This document shows, piece by piece, positions 47,021 through 59,885 of a stretch of DNA of 64,000 nucleotides. Each line of letters begins with the position of its first letter. Within the stretch, counting starts at the first letter, position 1. A program made the translations under genes and the position numbers. This DNA comes from Camelus bactrianus (Eukaryota; Chordata; Mammalia; Artiodactyla; Camelidae): positions 6,944,001-7,008,000 of the forward strand of contig NW_027413959.1 of assembly GCF_048773025.1 (NCBI RefSeq). Reading direction: 5' to 3'. The notes under the pieces are model-generated. The model saw only the letters and a list, made by a program, of their open reading frames with translations, searched no databases and was not told where the DNA came from.

Positions 47021-48830
47021 AACCCAAGGTAGATTAGAAAGATTTTAGATGTTGAGCTAGACTATTGATTTGGGGATTTTGCACTAGCAACCTGCAAGTA
47101 CATGTTCTAATGATTCTGTCTTCTTAAAACCACACCCAGATTTAAGGAGTATTTGTGGAATGTCTTCGGAGTAAAAGGGACTGTACTTTAACAGACTATA
47201 TGTTTTATAACATGAACAACCCTGACAGGGTCACAAATGGAACCACCTCACAAGTGACAGAAGACAGGTGAGAGGCACAAAGCAACAGGTCACAGAGATG
47301 GTAAGAGCAAAGTTGTTTCTCCAACCCCCAAAAAATTTTTTGAAAGAACCGAAAACTCTGAATTTTGAAAGTAAAACACTATCATATAAAGAAATAAAAT
47401 AAATAATCCTCTTCATCAGTGTTTCAAGATCTGACTGCAGAATTTTTAGCATGCCATACTGAATCCTAGCACAGAAAAATCAGATGGACTAGTGGTGAGT
47501 AAGTTCCAGGGAAACGGCAGCAATTCCTCCACTTGTAAGAGGACACACACTCAATTGTCGAAGGTGATTTTAAACCACATTCTGGAGAAATTCAGAAGAT
47601 TCAGGCACCGATTCTAGATGGTGATGACACGGAAGGACGGGTTGGATGCATGCTTCTAACTGAGTCACCGGCATTCTTACACTGCAGGGGGAAACGGAGG
47701 CTCTCAGTTATGAGCAGAGATGTTCCTGTCATGTCTCCCAGGCCGTGCCTCGGGGACTCAGTGTCCTGCAGCAGCCTGGCCCCAGACGAGGACCCGCAGC
47801 GTGGCCCACTCAACCAGGAGGGGCACTGTGCTTGAGAAAGCCCATCCCCGATGGGAGAAAGAGGGGCTGGTGGGGTTGTGTGTACCTATAAATGATCATA
47901 GAAATACACCTGCATACATTCATTTGATACAATTAATATTAGCAGGCTATTTAACAAAATTTCAATTGTCAGTGTTAATTTTACCATTCCTTTCCTCTTG
48001 TCCCCTGCACTCTGAGACAGGCTTAGGCTCTCTCACACCTGCAGCTCTGATGCAATAGTTGTGAAGTCATTTTACTTTGCTGCAAGTGTCCTCGCTCCCC
48101 GTGTCGCTGTGACTGTCGTCTCTTAACAGAGTCAGATGTCTTCCTGGATCTCTCCCTGAGTTCCTTGCTCCTGCTTCTCAGATCCTGAGATAAAGAACAG
48201 GTGAAGACACATGACTAGAAAAGGCACTGTGGACTTGACCAAGTCCTCAGTGACCCCCTAGGTGAGTGCTGCCCACACCTTACCTTCGATTCTCAACGTT
48301 CTGCCCAGGGTGACATCCAGACAGGAAAGAGTCTTGGGCCCAATTAAAAGCTGTGAGGCTTGGGTGCAGGGAAAGGTGCAGGAGCTGGTTCTGGAGCCGG
48401 GCCCCTCCCCACCTCTGCTACTCTCTCTACCGAGGCCCTGCCCCCAAGCCCCCAGGCTCCCTGATCTTCTGTCCTTCTCTTCTACACTACTCCAAGCCCT
48501 TTTCCCCTTCCTTTATTCCCTGATTATCCCCAGCTGGAGTGATTTTTTCATCACAGCATCTAAAAAAAATTTCCTACAGCTGAAAAAGAAGTCTCCAGAG
48601 GTCAATGCCCACATGGTGGTTCCTGAAGAGAGCCCCTGGTTAGGGTGACTCTCACCAACACTCACAGGGCATCAGACATGTTGCAGGGTCGACCACCCCC
48701 AACAAGAATTTGCTGTGACCCCTATGCCCGCACAGCATCCCTGTTCACAAAACTGTAGTTGGGCCACTTATCCGTTATTAAGAAGCAAAAGTAAAAAAAT
48801 TGCTCATGTTTCTTACTAAAATTATCTATG
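47020..48830. other. Unassigned single-copy DNA
   Basis: A GC-richer patch at 47,600-47,870 and an unsupported 128-codon frame at 48,262-48,648. No recognisable exon. Confidence 0.45.
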
Positions 48831-49385
48831 AGGTGGAAAAAGAAATTGTAATAGAAAAGAACAAATTTGACTCCATGTTAGATGTTTTCGTTTGTCTTTA
48901 AACCTGTACCCTGTTTTCTAGGCTAAGACTTGTTATCTCTGCACCTTTTGTAAAAGAAAGTTGCCTTTAGCCTGAAATATCCAGAAGGGCCTATTTTGCG
49001 GGCTCTGATCTTTAAGGATGTTAGCTCTTCTACACTTATGTAGAGATGGCAAGTTGCAAAATAAAGAATAAACTTTGTTTTTTTGAGGTTTTACAGGGGT
49101 GCCATGATTTGACCCACATGGACAGCTGCAAGAACAAAGGATTCCAAGGAAATCAATTCGTACAGCAAGAAGTTTGCAACAACCAACCACACCCCCGCCC
49201 CTTTTTAGTAAAAAAGGAGACTGAATTCTGACTTGGGGAAGAGGGTTCTCCAGGATATCAGTATGCCATCTTCTGGGTCTGCCAGCTTTTCAAATAAAGT
49301 CACTATTCCTTGCTCTAACACCTCATCTCCCGATTTACTGGCCTGTCATTCAGGAAGCAGAACTAGTTTTGACGTGGTAACTAAA
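48830..49385 (+). mobile_element. Solitary LTR fossil
   Basis: The U3-R-U5-like layout shows 'gtaatagaaaagaacaaat', 'ctaggctaagacttgttat', 'gacagctgcaagaacaaagg', then 'cttttcaaataaagtcac' with the AATAAA signal near 49,294 and a short U5-like end 'cctcatctcccgatttactg'. I recall similar LTRs in other mammals but cannot name the subfamily. No interior or partner LTR was found, and both edges are approximate. Confidence 0.65.
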
Positions 49386-49975
49386 TGACTTCATTGGAGG
49401 TAGTATGTCTCCACTGTTTCCTCATTTCCTATATGTCACAACCTATCAATTTTATATGCTGTTTAACAACACAACCAAAAAACCTTTGTTAGGGAATTGA
49501 TTCTATGGAAAGAAAGTTATTTCTACTCCTTCAAACCTTTTTTTTTCTTTTCTATTTTATTTTGTTTTGCTTATTGAAAAGAAAATAAAAGTGAAATCAT
49601 TTTATTTCACGTATTTTTGTTACAACTACATATTTTAAATTCTACAGAAAGATTTAAATTGCATTATAAATTTGTTCATATATTAATATAAAGATATATA
49701 CACAATCAATGCGGATTAGGAAAGGAATGGATATTTACTAAAAATCCACTGCACATCCAGTCTTTTACAAGCATATCCTGGAATATAATAAGCTCTAGAA
49801 TCCAGGGGTCCCCCACCCCCTTTCTCCCTGCCGAGTGCCTTAGTAATCCACAACCAAGGCACCATCATAGAGCCACGCGATATGTATTTTAGGTATAAAT
49901 GAGGAAATTAACTCATTCAACTCTAAATCAAAAACCTTAAAATAAATACTTAACTTATTTACAAACAAAGAAAAT
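49385..49975. other. Unassigned AT-rich DNA
   Basis: Contains T-rich runs around 49,539-49,570. No gene seen. Confidence 0.4.
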
Positions 49976-49979
49976 TGAA

Positions 49980-50075
49980 CACAATTAAGTACAGTTTCTT
50001 CCCCAAGGTCACTAAGCTAATAACTGGTAAAGGCAAGATTTGAGCTCATCTGCCTGATTCTAAACACTAAGGTGG
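49980..50075 (-). repeat. MIR SINE fragment
   Basis: 'ccccaaggtcactaagctaa', 'taactggtaaaggcaagatt' and 'tgagctcatctgcctgattc' follow the MIR minus-strand 5' half. Confidence 0.75.
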
Positions 50076-50773
50076 AAAACACATTTGATTGTGGAGGGTC
50101 CAGCAGCAAAGCCTATCACCCTATCTTTATTCAGATCTAGCCTTAGACAGCCTGAGACAGCACCCCATTCCTATGGAACTCGAGGATAACACAAAGGATT
50201 TTATATCCAGTAGTTTCTTAGGTCTCATTTATATAAAGTGTCAGCAGGTCAGCAGAAAAAACTCTGGGAAATATGAGTGGGTCCAGAGCTTTTTGCTGAT
50301 TAGTAACTTTATTTATCAGAACAGCGTGACCTTCCCATGAGAGGCCACAAGGACCTTAACTAAAGGCAGGTGAGCAATGAAAACTAGCAAGACCCTGGAA
50401 CTCAAGCAAGAAGGATCACTGCCATCCCCCACCAAGTTGCCTCTTCACCCTCGTGGGCACGATGGCAGAAGATCCAGGTTCTTGTCCAAGTTACACTATC
50501 ATGGATTCTCACCCATAAACAGATACGACTCTATGCTGTCTTAAGTCCTTCCCAACTCAAATATGATGACACCAATATCTGAGCAGAATGTCTATGTCTC
50601 CACTTCCTCTCTTCTGTTAGGAGAATAATTCTATGGCCACAAAGCAGAAATCCAACTAAAAACACCATGCATGAAGCCAGGTGAAAGTCTGCGTAAGACA
50701 CTTTGCTCTCACGGACAGTGAATGAAAACTCAGAATAAGTGGTTCTTCTTCCTCTGTAAGTGGGAGGTAGCCT

Positions 50774-50818
<45 letters not shown>

Positions 50819-51205
50819 CGCGCGCGTGTGCGTAAATCAAATACAATGAATTCTGGGATGTGTACAGATTTTTTTATGTTACTGTCATTTCATGAGGATG
50901 AGACAACCTTTAAAGTAATTTGAATCTAGTGTTCTGAGATATTCTCAGGTTCTTTTGGTGGAGGAGGGGAAAGGGGAAATGAAAGGAGGAAAGAAGTAAA
51001 TGAAGCAAAGGAGTAAGAATACTGCTAGCGAAAGGCAAGACATTAATTTTGTTCCTACTTGCATCACACACAAATTAGGGACTGGCTTTCCCCAGGTGTG
51101 TTGTCGAACACTGAGTTGCAGAAGAGGCAACAGCCCATTTCTCACTGAACTTGTGACAGTACGTGGCATCTTATAGACACAAATCATTTACCCTGATCAA
51201 ACACT
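50075..51205. other. Unassigned single-copy DNA
   Basis: No exon recognised. Holds the GT/GC microsatellite listed separately. Confidence 0.45.
50777..50833. repeat. (GT)n microsatellite ending in alternating CG
   Basis: About 19 GT units followed by 'gcgtgcgcgcgcgtgtgcg', a continuous alternating purine-pyrimidine tract of roughly 57 bp. Alternating GT/GC of this length is a classic left-handed-DNA-prone sequence. Confidence 0.96.
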
Positions 51206-51209
51206 CTAG

Positions 51210-51365
51210 CAGCAGGCCGTAATTCTCCTATTTTGAGACACAAGAAAACAGGAGTTCAAAGCGGATATATAACTTGACAAAAGTCAGAGGACCATTAAAC
51301 AAGAGAGGATGAATTCAAACTCAGATCTGAATGCAGAGTCTGCTCTTCTCACTCCCAGGACTGGA
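51210..51365 (-). repeat. MIR SINE
   Basis: 'cctattttgagacacaagaa', 'aaagtcagaggaccattaaa' and 'ggatgaattcaaactcagat' follow the MIR minus-strand order. Confidence 0.6.
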
Positions 51366-52475
51366 AAATCCTTAACACACAGGCTCCCCAGCTCCCCTGC
51401 AGTGATCCTGGCGCCAAGCATTTCCCATGTTAATGGTCGCCAGTTCTCACAGTCACAGCGCTCTGTGCAGCCAATGGCCTCCATCGGACCTTGATCATCT
51501 ACCTGTCACGCCCAACAGGCTTCTCCACAAAGGCAGGAATGCTGGCTTTCAAGTGCATAAAAAGCCATCCCTGGTCTAACCTGGGCTCTTCGGAGGCCTC
51601 TCCAGCCTAAAGGCAGCCATGAAAATGCTCACAGTTTGTACATGAGCCACACTACCTCTCTCCATCAGTCTCCCCAAATACACTACTTAGCTACGACCAC
51701 TTTGATAATCTTGGAAACAAATTTTGAAAAACAGAAAAGAAAGGATTCTGGAACAAGTATTTAATACTTACAATTTTAAATGACAAGTTACAAAGTGAGT
51801 ATTGACAATCCGAATCTGCCTTCCTAGGTGTCAATTTGAAGAGTTAAAAAATATAATTGCAAAAAATTCTCACTTACAAAATTAAGTAAAACATAAACAA
51901 TAATCTGGGCTAAACTCAAAAATAATGCCCATGTTGTACATGGAGAAAAATACAGGACTATACTGAGGGGTAAATTAAGAGATGTGAATGTAGAGACATC
52001 AACATATTGCATGGAGGAAAGCAGCTTTGTAAAATGAATGCTCTTTTAAAGATAATTCAAAACTTACTAAAAAATCCTATGAAAACCCTTATCTGTTTTT
52101 ATTCTTTAACTTGAACAAAGTATTTTAGAATTCTTCAGGAATAATAAAGTCATAAAACTAGCCAAGAAAAATTGGGATGGAAGAAAAGAATCAAAAAAAA
52201 AATCACACTGTCAGATATTAAATAAATTTTTACAGTATGTAAGTTATGGTGCTGGAGTAATAAAGTAAGATTGACAGAAATAAACCATGAGCTCAAAAAG
52301 AGACTTTAGTGTACATAAGTATTTTGTGCATGTGGGATTTCAAATCAAAGAGCAAAGTATGAATTCAATAATTGTCCTGGGAAAATCAGAGAATCACCTG
52401 GAAAGAACAAATTCTATTCCTGTCATAATAACCAAAGAAAAATTACAGATAGTGATGTAAATATTAAAAAGTACT
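51365..52475. other. Unassigned AT-rich DNA
   Basis: Nothing confidently recognised. Confidence 0.4.
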
Positions 52476-52479
52476 AATA

Positions 52480-52572
52480 ACAGCAAATGCAACTCTTTGC
52501 TCATATTAATTCAACTTCTCCTCACTATAACAAGTACTATTATCATCTCCATCTTAGAGATTAAAAAACCTA
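52480..52572 (-). repeat. MIR SINE fragment
   Basis: 'attcaacttctcctcactat' and 'ctattatcatctccatctta' then 'gagattaaaaaacc' match the MIR minus-strand core. Confidence 0.6.
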
Positions 52573-52739
52573 CAGAAGAGATTTGTAGCATTATAAGAAA
52601 GTATTTCTAAAATAATACCAAAAATAAAACCCAAAAAGAAGACATTTACTATCTTAAGTATATTTTGGGCCACAACAAAAGTAAACCTACTGAATAAAAT
52701 GAAAGGCAAGAAATGACAAGTAAAAACTGCGTGATACAT

Positions 52740-54245
52740 ATTGATGAAGTCAAGGGGTTAATGTTCATAACATACAAAGAGCTGTCACAAAGCAACAAGA
52801 AGCTCCCTCACTTAACTGTGTGCGAAGGACAAAAGGGATCATTCATGTTTTAAAAGTCAGATGGCTAATAAGTGAAAAATGCTGAATACCTCATTGGTCA
52901 TCAAATGCAAACTAAAACAATGAAAAAGCACTTTTGCTCATCATATTGGCAAATATTTTTAAAAGTTGTTCTAGCTAGTGTCCATCTGTGAGAGAACAAA
53001 CTGTGAGCAACGTGTTTGGGGGACGACATGTCAATGGATATGTAAACTCTGATAAACGTGTGTACACACAGATTCAACTCCCCTTCTAGGAATCGTTTCG
53101 TTTAGAAAAAAATCAGTTCAAAAAGATTTACTCATCAGAGCATTTACACAGCACTTTTTACAATGGTGGGAAGAAAAGCTGAAGTGAAATCATATCCAGC
53201 GATAGAGAATTGGTTACATAAGTTATTCTACATCTTTTCATTCCCCGCAGGAGAAGGAATTTCTAGAGTCACTTGAAAGGAGCCTGTGATGTATGTAATT
53301 GTCACATCCAGGGACTAAATTCCCAGAAACCTTAACTAAAGGAATACTCATACAAGATCACAGGAATGTTTGTACAAGAAGGACGCCAGTCAAACACCCT
53401 TTCTGACAGTGGAAAATGGAGAAAACTTAAGTATCCACCATCAAGACAATGATGCGGTAAATCAAGGCGAGCTGTGGGCACTAAGGGGCAGGCGTTTTGG
53501 CGTGGTCCAAGGCCTTGTCCACAGTACTCTCCCACCAAAGGTGTCCTTACACAAGAGACCAAATCTACTGCACATCAGGAGACCCCTCTACTCTATCTGA
53601 AAGGACCGGGTGAGTCTGGAGTGGGAGGACGTCTATGATATACACCTCAGTGAATAAACCGAGCTGCACAAAACATATAGTGTGGCCTTATTTTTCAATA
53701 CAGCATATATACACACACATATACATAGATTTCTCATATACATGTATGTATGTATGTGTATATATATATGACAGGCATAAAGGTCATAAAATATATACAC
53801 CACATTGTCAGCAGTTTTTACTCTCAGGAAAAAAAGGGGAAGGGATGTAGGGGCCTTTCGGTACCACCACAGTTCTCTTTTCAGTATTTCAGTTAAATAT
53901 ACTTGGAATTTAAAAGTTTATTTAAGTCCGAAGTAAAATGGACGATGCCTCCACAAGACAGAATGCTATACTGGTCATTAAAAATCATGCCAGGGGAGAG
54001 AGAATACAGTAGAAAAACGTGTAATAAGCCGAATGGAAAATGGATGTCTCCACACAGTAAACAGGCACAGAGTGCTCGCTGGTTTTTATGACAGATGTAA
54101 TACACACTGATGAAAAGAACAGAAAATAGATGTTAAAGTGTTAATTATTATCTCTGAGTAGTGGGACCAGGATAGACACTTTTGTCCCTTTTTTCAGACT
54201 TATTATATTAAATACACATTATTTTTCATCTGAAAAAAGCATTTT
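52740..54245 (+). mobile_element. Ancient L1 LINE 3' region, broken into pieces
   Basis: L1M-type text in order: 'taataagtgaaaaatgctga', 'caaatgcaaactaaaacaat', 'tcaactccccttctaggaat', 'agagaattggttacataagt' and a 3' end 'tattatctctgagtagtggg' then 'atttttcatctg'. The motif for the predicted water-like 'aacctaaatgtccatc' block occurs at about 53,420 ('gaaaacttaagtatccacc'), after sequence that already passed that point at about 53,200. So at least one rearrangement or second copy is present. An AT/GT-rich simple tract lies at 53,705-53,770. Confidence 0.68.
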
Positions 54246-55920
54246 TAGATGTCTAGTACCACACATTGAAAAAATTACACTAGTACTTACAGAAATAACT
54301 AGGAGACACGGCAGCAGCGTCACAAAGTGTAGAACGGGCAATCCTGAATAACACCGCGCAGTTACATAAGGACCCACAAAGTAAGAGCACCTGCTGTCTT
54401 AGGGCGTAGCCCCCTTCTATTTGTCAGTTGTGTCTTCAGGGCTGAGGCAGTTCTGAGCACGGCCAGTGTCAGTGCTGGTGTCTGGATGGATGCCACTGGA
54501 GGTGAGGGCACCTGCAAGCCGAGAGGAAGAACAGAAATCATCCTCTGCTTTTTCTGTCTTGTTTCCTTGTTACTTTTGAAGAGAGGTGTAAATAAGATAA
54601 ACTAAATCTTCCCTATTAAAATTTCAGTAATGAAACCGTTTTTAAAGGGTTCACAACTTATATTCTGCCTATAACTGTCTTTTCAACAAAGCATCATATT
54701 TCTTAAGTGTTAATTAACTCAGTTAATTAACTACCTGTTGAAACCTATTAAAGAACATGAAATGCACTATGTAAAATCACCACGCCTGCAGTGACTGGCA
54801 CATCTGTCTTGATAGCAGTGCAGTCAGCCCCCACCATCCCGTGGCCCTGAGCTCCTTATGCTGCTAAGAGAGCACGCTGCCACCTCAGATGGAGAGAAAC
54901 GGTGAAAGCGTTTTCTGAAATCTACAGCACTGACAAAACATAACTGACAAATCCCAGGCTCCTTTGAGGCTGTCATTTTCTGTTTCTGGCCTACACCCGT
55001 CAATGAGCAGAACCACCCCATTCCCGAGCCATGGGACTCACGTGGGAAGCAGTTTTGGAGAAATTTCCAGGTATAGAATGTAACCAACTATACATAGAAC
55101 TCTGAAAAAAGAAAAGATGCAATACTCTGATTTTGGAAGAAACTCAAAATATTCTCCTAAGCCTTAGTAGCTGGAAAGGCTGGGCATCTCCTAAGCCACT
55201 TATTTATTTCACAGCCAGTGAGCATCTCCCACAAACCCTGTTTCCCTGTGTCTGCTGGGAGCCTCAGGCACACTGTTGCTGTCGATCTTATAAGTCACAG
55301 GCCTGAGGCGTGTGTCTCACGCCTGCAACTCTCACACAGGCTCGCCTCCTAGCCTCACTGTCTGAACTTGGCCCCATTTTCTCACCTGTTTATTTGGTAT
55401 CTGTTCTTCTGTAAGCTGCCTGAAATGCTTTTTGGAACAAGTCAGAAGAATCAGTGGGTACAGAAATGGACAGATGGACAGGTGAGAGTTGGGGAGACAG
55501 AGTGACTCCAAGAAAAGGGGAACAAAGAAAATTTCCTTTGCAGAACCCTCTTCTAGTCAGGGAAGAAAACCACCACGGAGAAGTGTGAAGAGGCAGGTGG
55601 CTTAGGACGGTTTCCTGGATTCCATGAAAAGTCACACCAAGAGATGAGAGGGTAGAACTATAAATAATAAAAGAAAAAAGCATGCATGCTTGAAAAATAT
55701 ATCTACAATATGTACTTTCTAAAGAATAGATTCAAATCAGCACGGCCCAATAACACAATCCTTGGGTATTTACAGAAGTGAGAATCCCATCTCCAAACCA
55801 CAAGGCATCCCTTCGGAGCACTAAGAGTCTACACGGGACGGTCATAAAGCTGTCATCGCAAAAGCGATGCTATCCTGCCCTTACGAGGAATGAGCAGCTG
55901 TGCTCGGGCTGCCCACGCGC
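54245..55920. other. Unassigned single-copy DNA
   Basis: No exon recognised. Contains the palindromic 'gttaattaactcagttaattaac' region near 54,710-54,732. Confidence 0.45.
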
Positions 55921-55924
55921 GCCA

Positions 55925-56095
55925 TTTACACCCCACAGCACCTCTACGGGAGAGGGACGCCTAGCGAGCCCCATCTCTGCAGGACAGAAAACAAGTCCGG
56001 GAGAGGCTAAGCCGACCTACCAGTTCTCCATCTCACAGGACTGGTCACTCCAGGGCAGGACTCGAACTCGGACCCACGTTTGTAACCGCAGTACT
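55925..56095 (-). repeat. MIR SINE fragment
   Basis: 'tttacaccccacagcacctc', 'caggacagaaaacaagtccg' and 'ggcaggactcgaactcggac' follow the MIR minus-strand order and end in the tRNA-like box B region. Confidence 0.55.
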
Positions 56096-56955
56096 ACCGT
56101 GATTTGTGTGCTTTTTGTGTGTATAATACATTTGTTTCCGGCATGAAAGGATATTTAACAAATGTTCGGTTGTCTTGTCTATCTCATTAGCTCACAATCT
56201 TTATATTTTTGAATTGTACTCTTTTCCCCTGGAGAAAGGAACGGAAAGAGCGGGGGTCAGAATGAGATGGGGCTCCATTCTTTATCTGTTACCTCATCTC
56301 TTCCAGTCCCCAACCAGGGAGAAGGAGCAAATGTTCTCTTCATCTTTAAAGAGAGAGCTCCACTGATGGTGACTTACTCAACTCCAAAACCATGTCTGGG
56401 GGAAGGGCACAGACAGCAACCAGAGAAGTATCACCCGTAGGAAGGAGAAAAGAGCTCAGGGTGTCAGCCTGATTTAATTTCAATGGATAATATAATACCA
56501 CAGACTAAAAATACTAGCATGCAGTGAATTTGCTATTTCTTGACATCTAGCAAGTTTTCATAGCCCGCATGAAACATTATCGTGAACTAGTTAAAGGAAG
56601 AGTCCACACTCAGGGAAAATCAATGCCACAGGCAGGCTGAAACAGAGGCTGGAGGAAAGGAAGAGAAAAGGCATAGTTAAGAAGAGGGGAAAGTGTGGGA
56701 AAAAGACATCATCACAAGGACTCTCCGGCATCATCCAGCTATCATATAATCATTCATTCAAGAGAGAGTTACTTAGGTCCTATTTTGTGCAAGATTTTAC
56801 ACAGGGCAAAGCAAGAGTGCAGCGTCCATGGTGGCAGCAAGTGGCGGGGCTATAATACAATTCTGATCCTGGTACCTTGCAAAATTGTACTCAGTATAAA
56901 GGCAAAAAAATAAGGTAAAATAATACTATGTAAACTCTATGCATTGTTGAAAAAA
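56095..56955. other. Unassigned single-copy DNA
   Basis: Nothing recognised. Confidence 0.4.
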
Positions 56956-56959
56956 ATTA

Positions 56960-57320
56960 AAGAAGACCTAAATACCTGGACAGACACACCACGCACATTC
57001 CTGGATCAGATGACAGAGCTCTTGGGATGGCAGTGCTCCCCAGAGCGATCTGTATACTCAACGTGGTCTCGATCACAATCCCAGCGGGCACCTCTGCAGT
57101 AACTGACTAGCTGCTGCTACTATTCATATGGGAATTCGAGGGACTCAGTAACCAAAACGTACTTGAAAAAAAGAAAAAAATGAGAGGACTTGTAATTCTC
57201 AATTTCAAACCTTACAACTGTATCTCCAGGTGAGATTAGAGACCATTTTTAAGTTATTACTGGGTTTATCCTTATTTTCAAAATTCTCTACAATGAATAT
57301 ACCTCTTAGAATAAGAAAAA
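56960..57320 (+). mobile_element. L1 LINE fragment
   Basis: 'agaagacctaaatacctgg', 'ctcgatcacaatcccagcgg', 'attcatatgggaattcgag' and 'aaatgagaggacttgtaatt' are ORF2 words in order with an internal deletion. A 3'-end-like 'aaattctctacaatgaatat' follows. Confidence 0.65.
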
Positions 57321-58620
57321 TAAAAAGAAAGGTATCTTGTAAAACATGCACAGTGATTCATTCATTGGGAAAAAACTTATTTTAACTATAAAGAGGTAAA
57401 CAAATATCTAGTGAAAAAGGACTACTTAAAAACAAGTGTGCATTTACAATTTTCATAATTTGAAAACTGAAAAGCACAAAAACATCAAGTTACTAGGGAG
57501 ACTAGTGAAACATATTAATAGTTATTTTCAAAAATTCTAATTGAACAATGAAAACTCAAGAAAGGGAAAATTGTGATTGACACCCAAGTGCAAACACATG
57601 GAGAGCAAACGCCTAGAAATCACAGTTCCTTTAAATCTGCTTCTAACTCAATAGGAGAGGAAATTCCTCACTTAGGGGACAGTGGAATCCCATACATAAG
57701 ACAGGATACACAGTACAAACTGCAGTAGTATTGGGAGTGAATTTCTTAGAATTCTAATGTTACAACATTGCTGAAAAACTATAAAAACACTGACGGAAAG
57801 ATTAAAACACACAGTCATATATATTATATAGAAACATATGAAGTCTGCTCCCATGTTGCATAGAAATACAAACATATTTGTTCATTTATAGGCACTGATT
57901 ACTTTATCCCAGATAGAATATTTCAACTAAAACAAAAAATCAATAATACACTCCTCTTGTCAAATCTACTTGATAAGTTACTCTGCTATGCAACCATAAT
58001 GTGTTTAAGATAGATCTAAAATTAGTGAAAAATCTTTGTATGGTTTCTTGAATTGTTCTCAAAATTCCAAGCTTAATTTTAAAATAGATCTGAGCAGTAT
58101 TTCTATATTATCTTTTCCCTTGTGAAATGAACAACACAGTCTGTTGTCAAAATTCTGTCCTTACAATGATTCACAAGCACCGTTTCCTAACAAAACTGCT
58201 GAACAGCAAGGCACTATCCAGACACTGTGACCAAATAAATGAAACACAAGGAAGACAGTGACCCTATCCTGGAGGGCTTATAATCTGTGTCAACAGTGGG
58301 TTTTTATTTGATTGGTTTGATTGGGTAGCAAAATAAAATCAATCAAGTACTTTCTGCTTTTAGCATTCTGTAAGTCATGACTGTTTTTAGTGTCATGAGA
58401 AGGAAAGACTTAAGCATGACTTGATTAGGTCAACTAGCAACAATCATCACTGGAGAGTGAGTAATAAAGAAGTTAACTGATAGAAATACTTCTGACTACA
58501 TGAAACCTAAAATAAATCTACACTGATATCCGAAAGGAAAATGAGGAGATGAGGTCCCCAATGAGAAAACAAACTAACAAGGAATCAAAAAAGGAAAGAC
58601 GTTTTCATTAACGATTCCAG
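57320..58620. other. Unassigned AT-rich DNA
   Basis: Nothing recognised. Confidence 0.4.
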
Positions 58621-58624
58621 GCAG

Positions 58625-58845
58625 TAGTGGAGCATAGTGGTGAGGATCACAGATGTTTGGGAAGAACATGAGTGCCTGAACTCCCACAGCACTGGGTAGC
58701 TGTGAAACTGATATTTCAGAGAAATTTTCTGCATCTCAGTCTTCTATCCATACACTGGGGACAACAACCGCACCCATCTCCTAGAACAGTCTTACGAATT
58801 AAGTTATTTTATATATAAAATTTTAAATAAAATACCTCAGATTTT
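58625..58845 (+). repeat. MIR SINE, nearly full length
   Basis: 'tagtggagcatagtggtgag', 'gggtagctgtgaaactgat', 'gcatctcagtcttctatcc' and 'gaattaagttattttatata' follow MIR plus-strand order. Confidence 0.72.
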
Positions 58846-58847
58846 AA

Positions 58848-59885
58848 ATAATACCCCAAAAGCACAAGGAACAAAGAAAACAGAGATAAATTTGAGTTCA
58901 TCAAAATTTAACACTTTGCTTCAAAGGGCACCATCCAGAAAGTGAAAAAACAACACACAGGAGAAATTTTTTTCAAATCATTTATCTGATAAGGAATTTG
59001 TATCTATAAAAAAAAAAGTACCTCCTACAACTCAACAATAAAAAGGCAACTCAATTAAAAGGTGAATAAAGGATCTGAAATGGTATTTTTCAAGGAAAAT
59101 ATACAAATGGCCAATAAGCACAAAGAAACGATGTTCAATATCTTTAGCTGTATGGGAAATCAAGTCAAAATCACTAGGAGAAACCGCTTCACACTCACAA
59201 CAATAGCTTATAATAAAAAAAAGTGTAACAAGCACTAATAATGACACAGAGGAAGCGGAGCGCACAGCCCTTTCTGGTGAGGACGTAACACAGCGTGGCC
59301 ACTTTGGAAAACAGCCTGGCAGGTCCTCAGAGAGTTGAACATTTGGTTTCTGAATGACCCAGCAACTCTGCTGTCTGGGCACCAACGTAAGAGAACTGAA
59401 AACAAATATCCACATAAAAACTCCTACAGGAATATTCATGGCGACACTACTCATCACAGCCAAAAAGCAGAAACAACCCAATTGCCTATCACCTGATGAA
59501 TGGGTAAACAGTGGGGCCCAGCCATACAGTGGAATATTATTCAGCAATAGCAAAGCATAGAGTACTGACCCAGGCCACAACGTGGACAAACTTTGATAAC
59601 GTTACTCAGTGTGAAATAAGTCAGTCACAATAGACGGTTAAATTTACATGAAGTGACTCGATTTAAATGAAATGTCCAGCACAGGCAAATCCACAGAGAG
59701 AGAAGAGTGGCTCCTTGGGGCTGGGGGAGGATGGGGAAGATGGGAATGACTGCTTATGCATACGGGGCTTCCTGTTGGGGGAATGAAAATATTCTAAGAT
59801 TAAATGGGATGCACAATTCTGGGCATAGAGTAAAAACGACTGTATATTTAAATGGGTGAATTGGATTAAAACTGGTAAGAAAAAA
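58848..59885 (+). mobile_element. L1M LINE 3' fragment
   Basis: Plus-strand L1 from the ORF2 C-terminal region ('aatttgagttcatcaaaatt', 'gatgaatgggtaaacagtgg', 'ggaatattattcagcaatag') through its 3' end ('tgggtgaattggattaaaac'), with an A-rich tail at 59,878-59,886. The 185-codon minus-strand frame at 59,032-59,589 is an antisense shadow of it. Confidence 0.9.

Noticed and set aside
55778-56146. 122-codon plus-strand frame
   Set aside because: It crosses a MIR fragment and has no coding features.
59032-59589. 185-codon minus-strand open frame as a gene
   Set aside because: It is the antisense of an L1 3' fragment, and such antisense frames are common.
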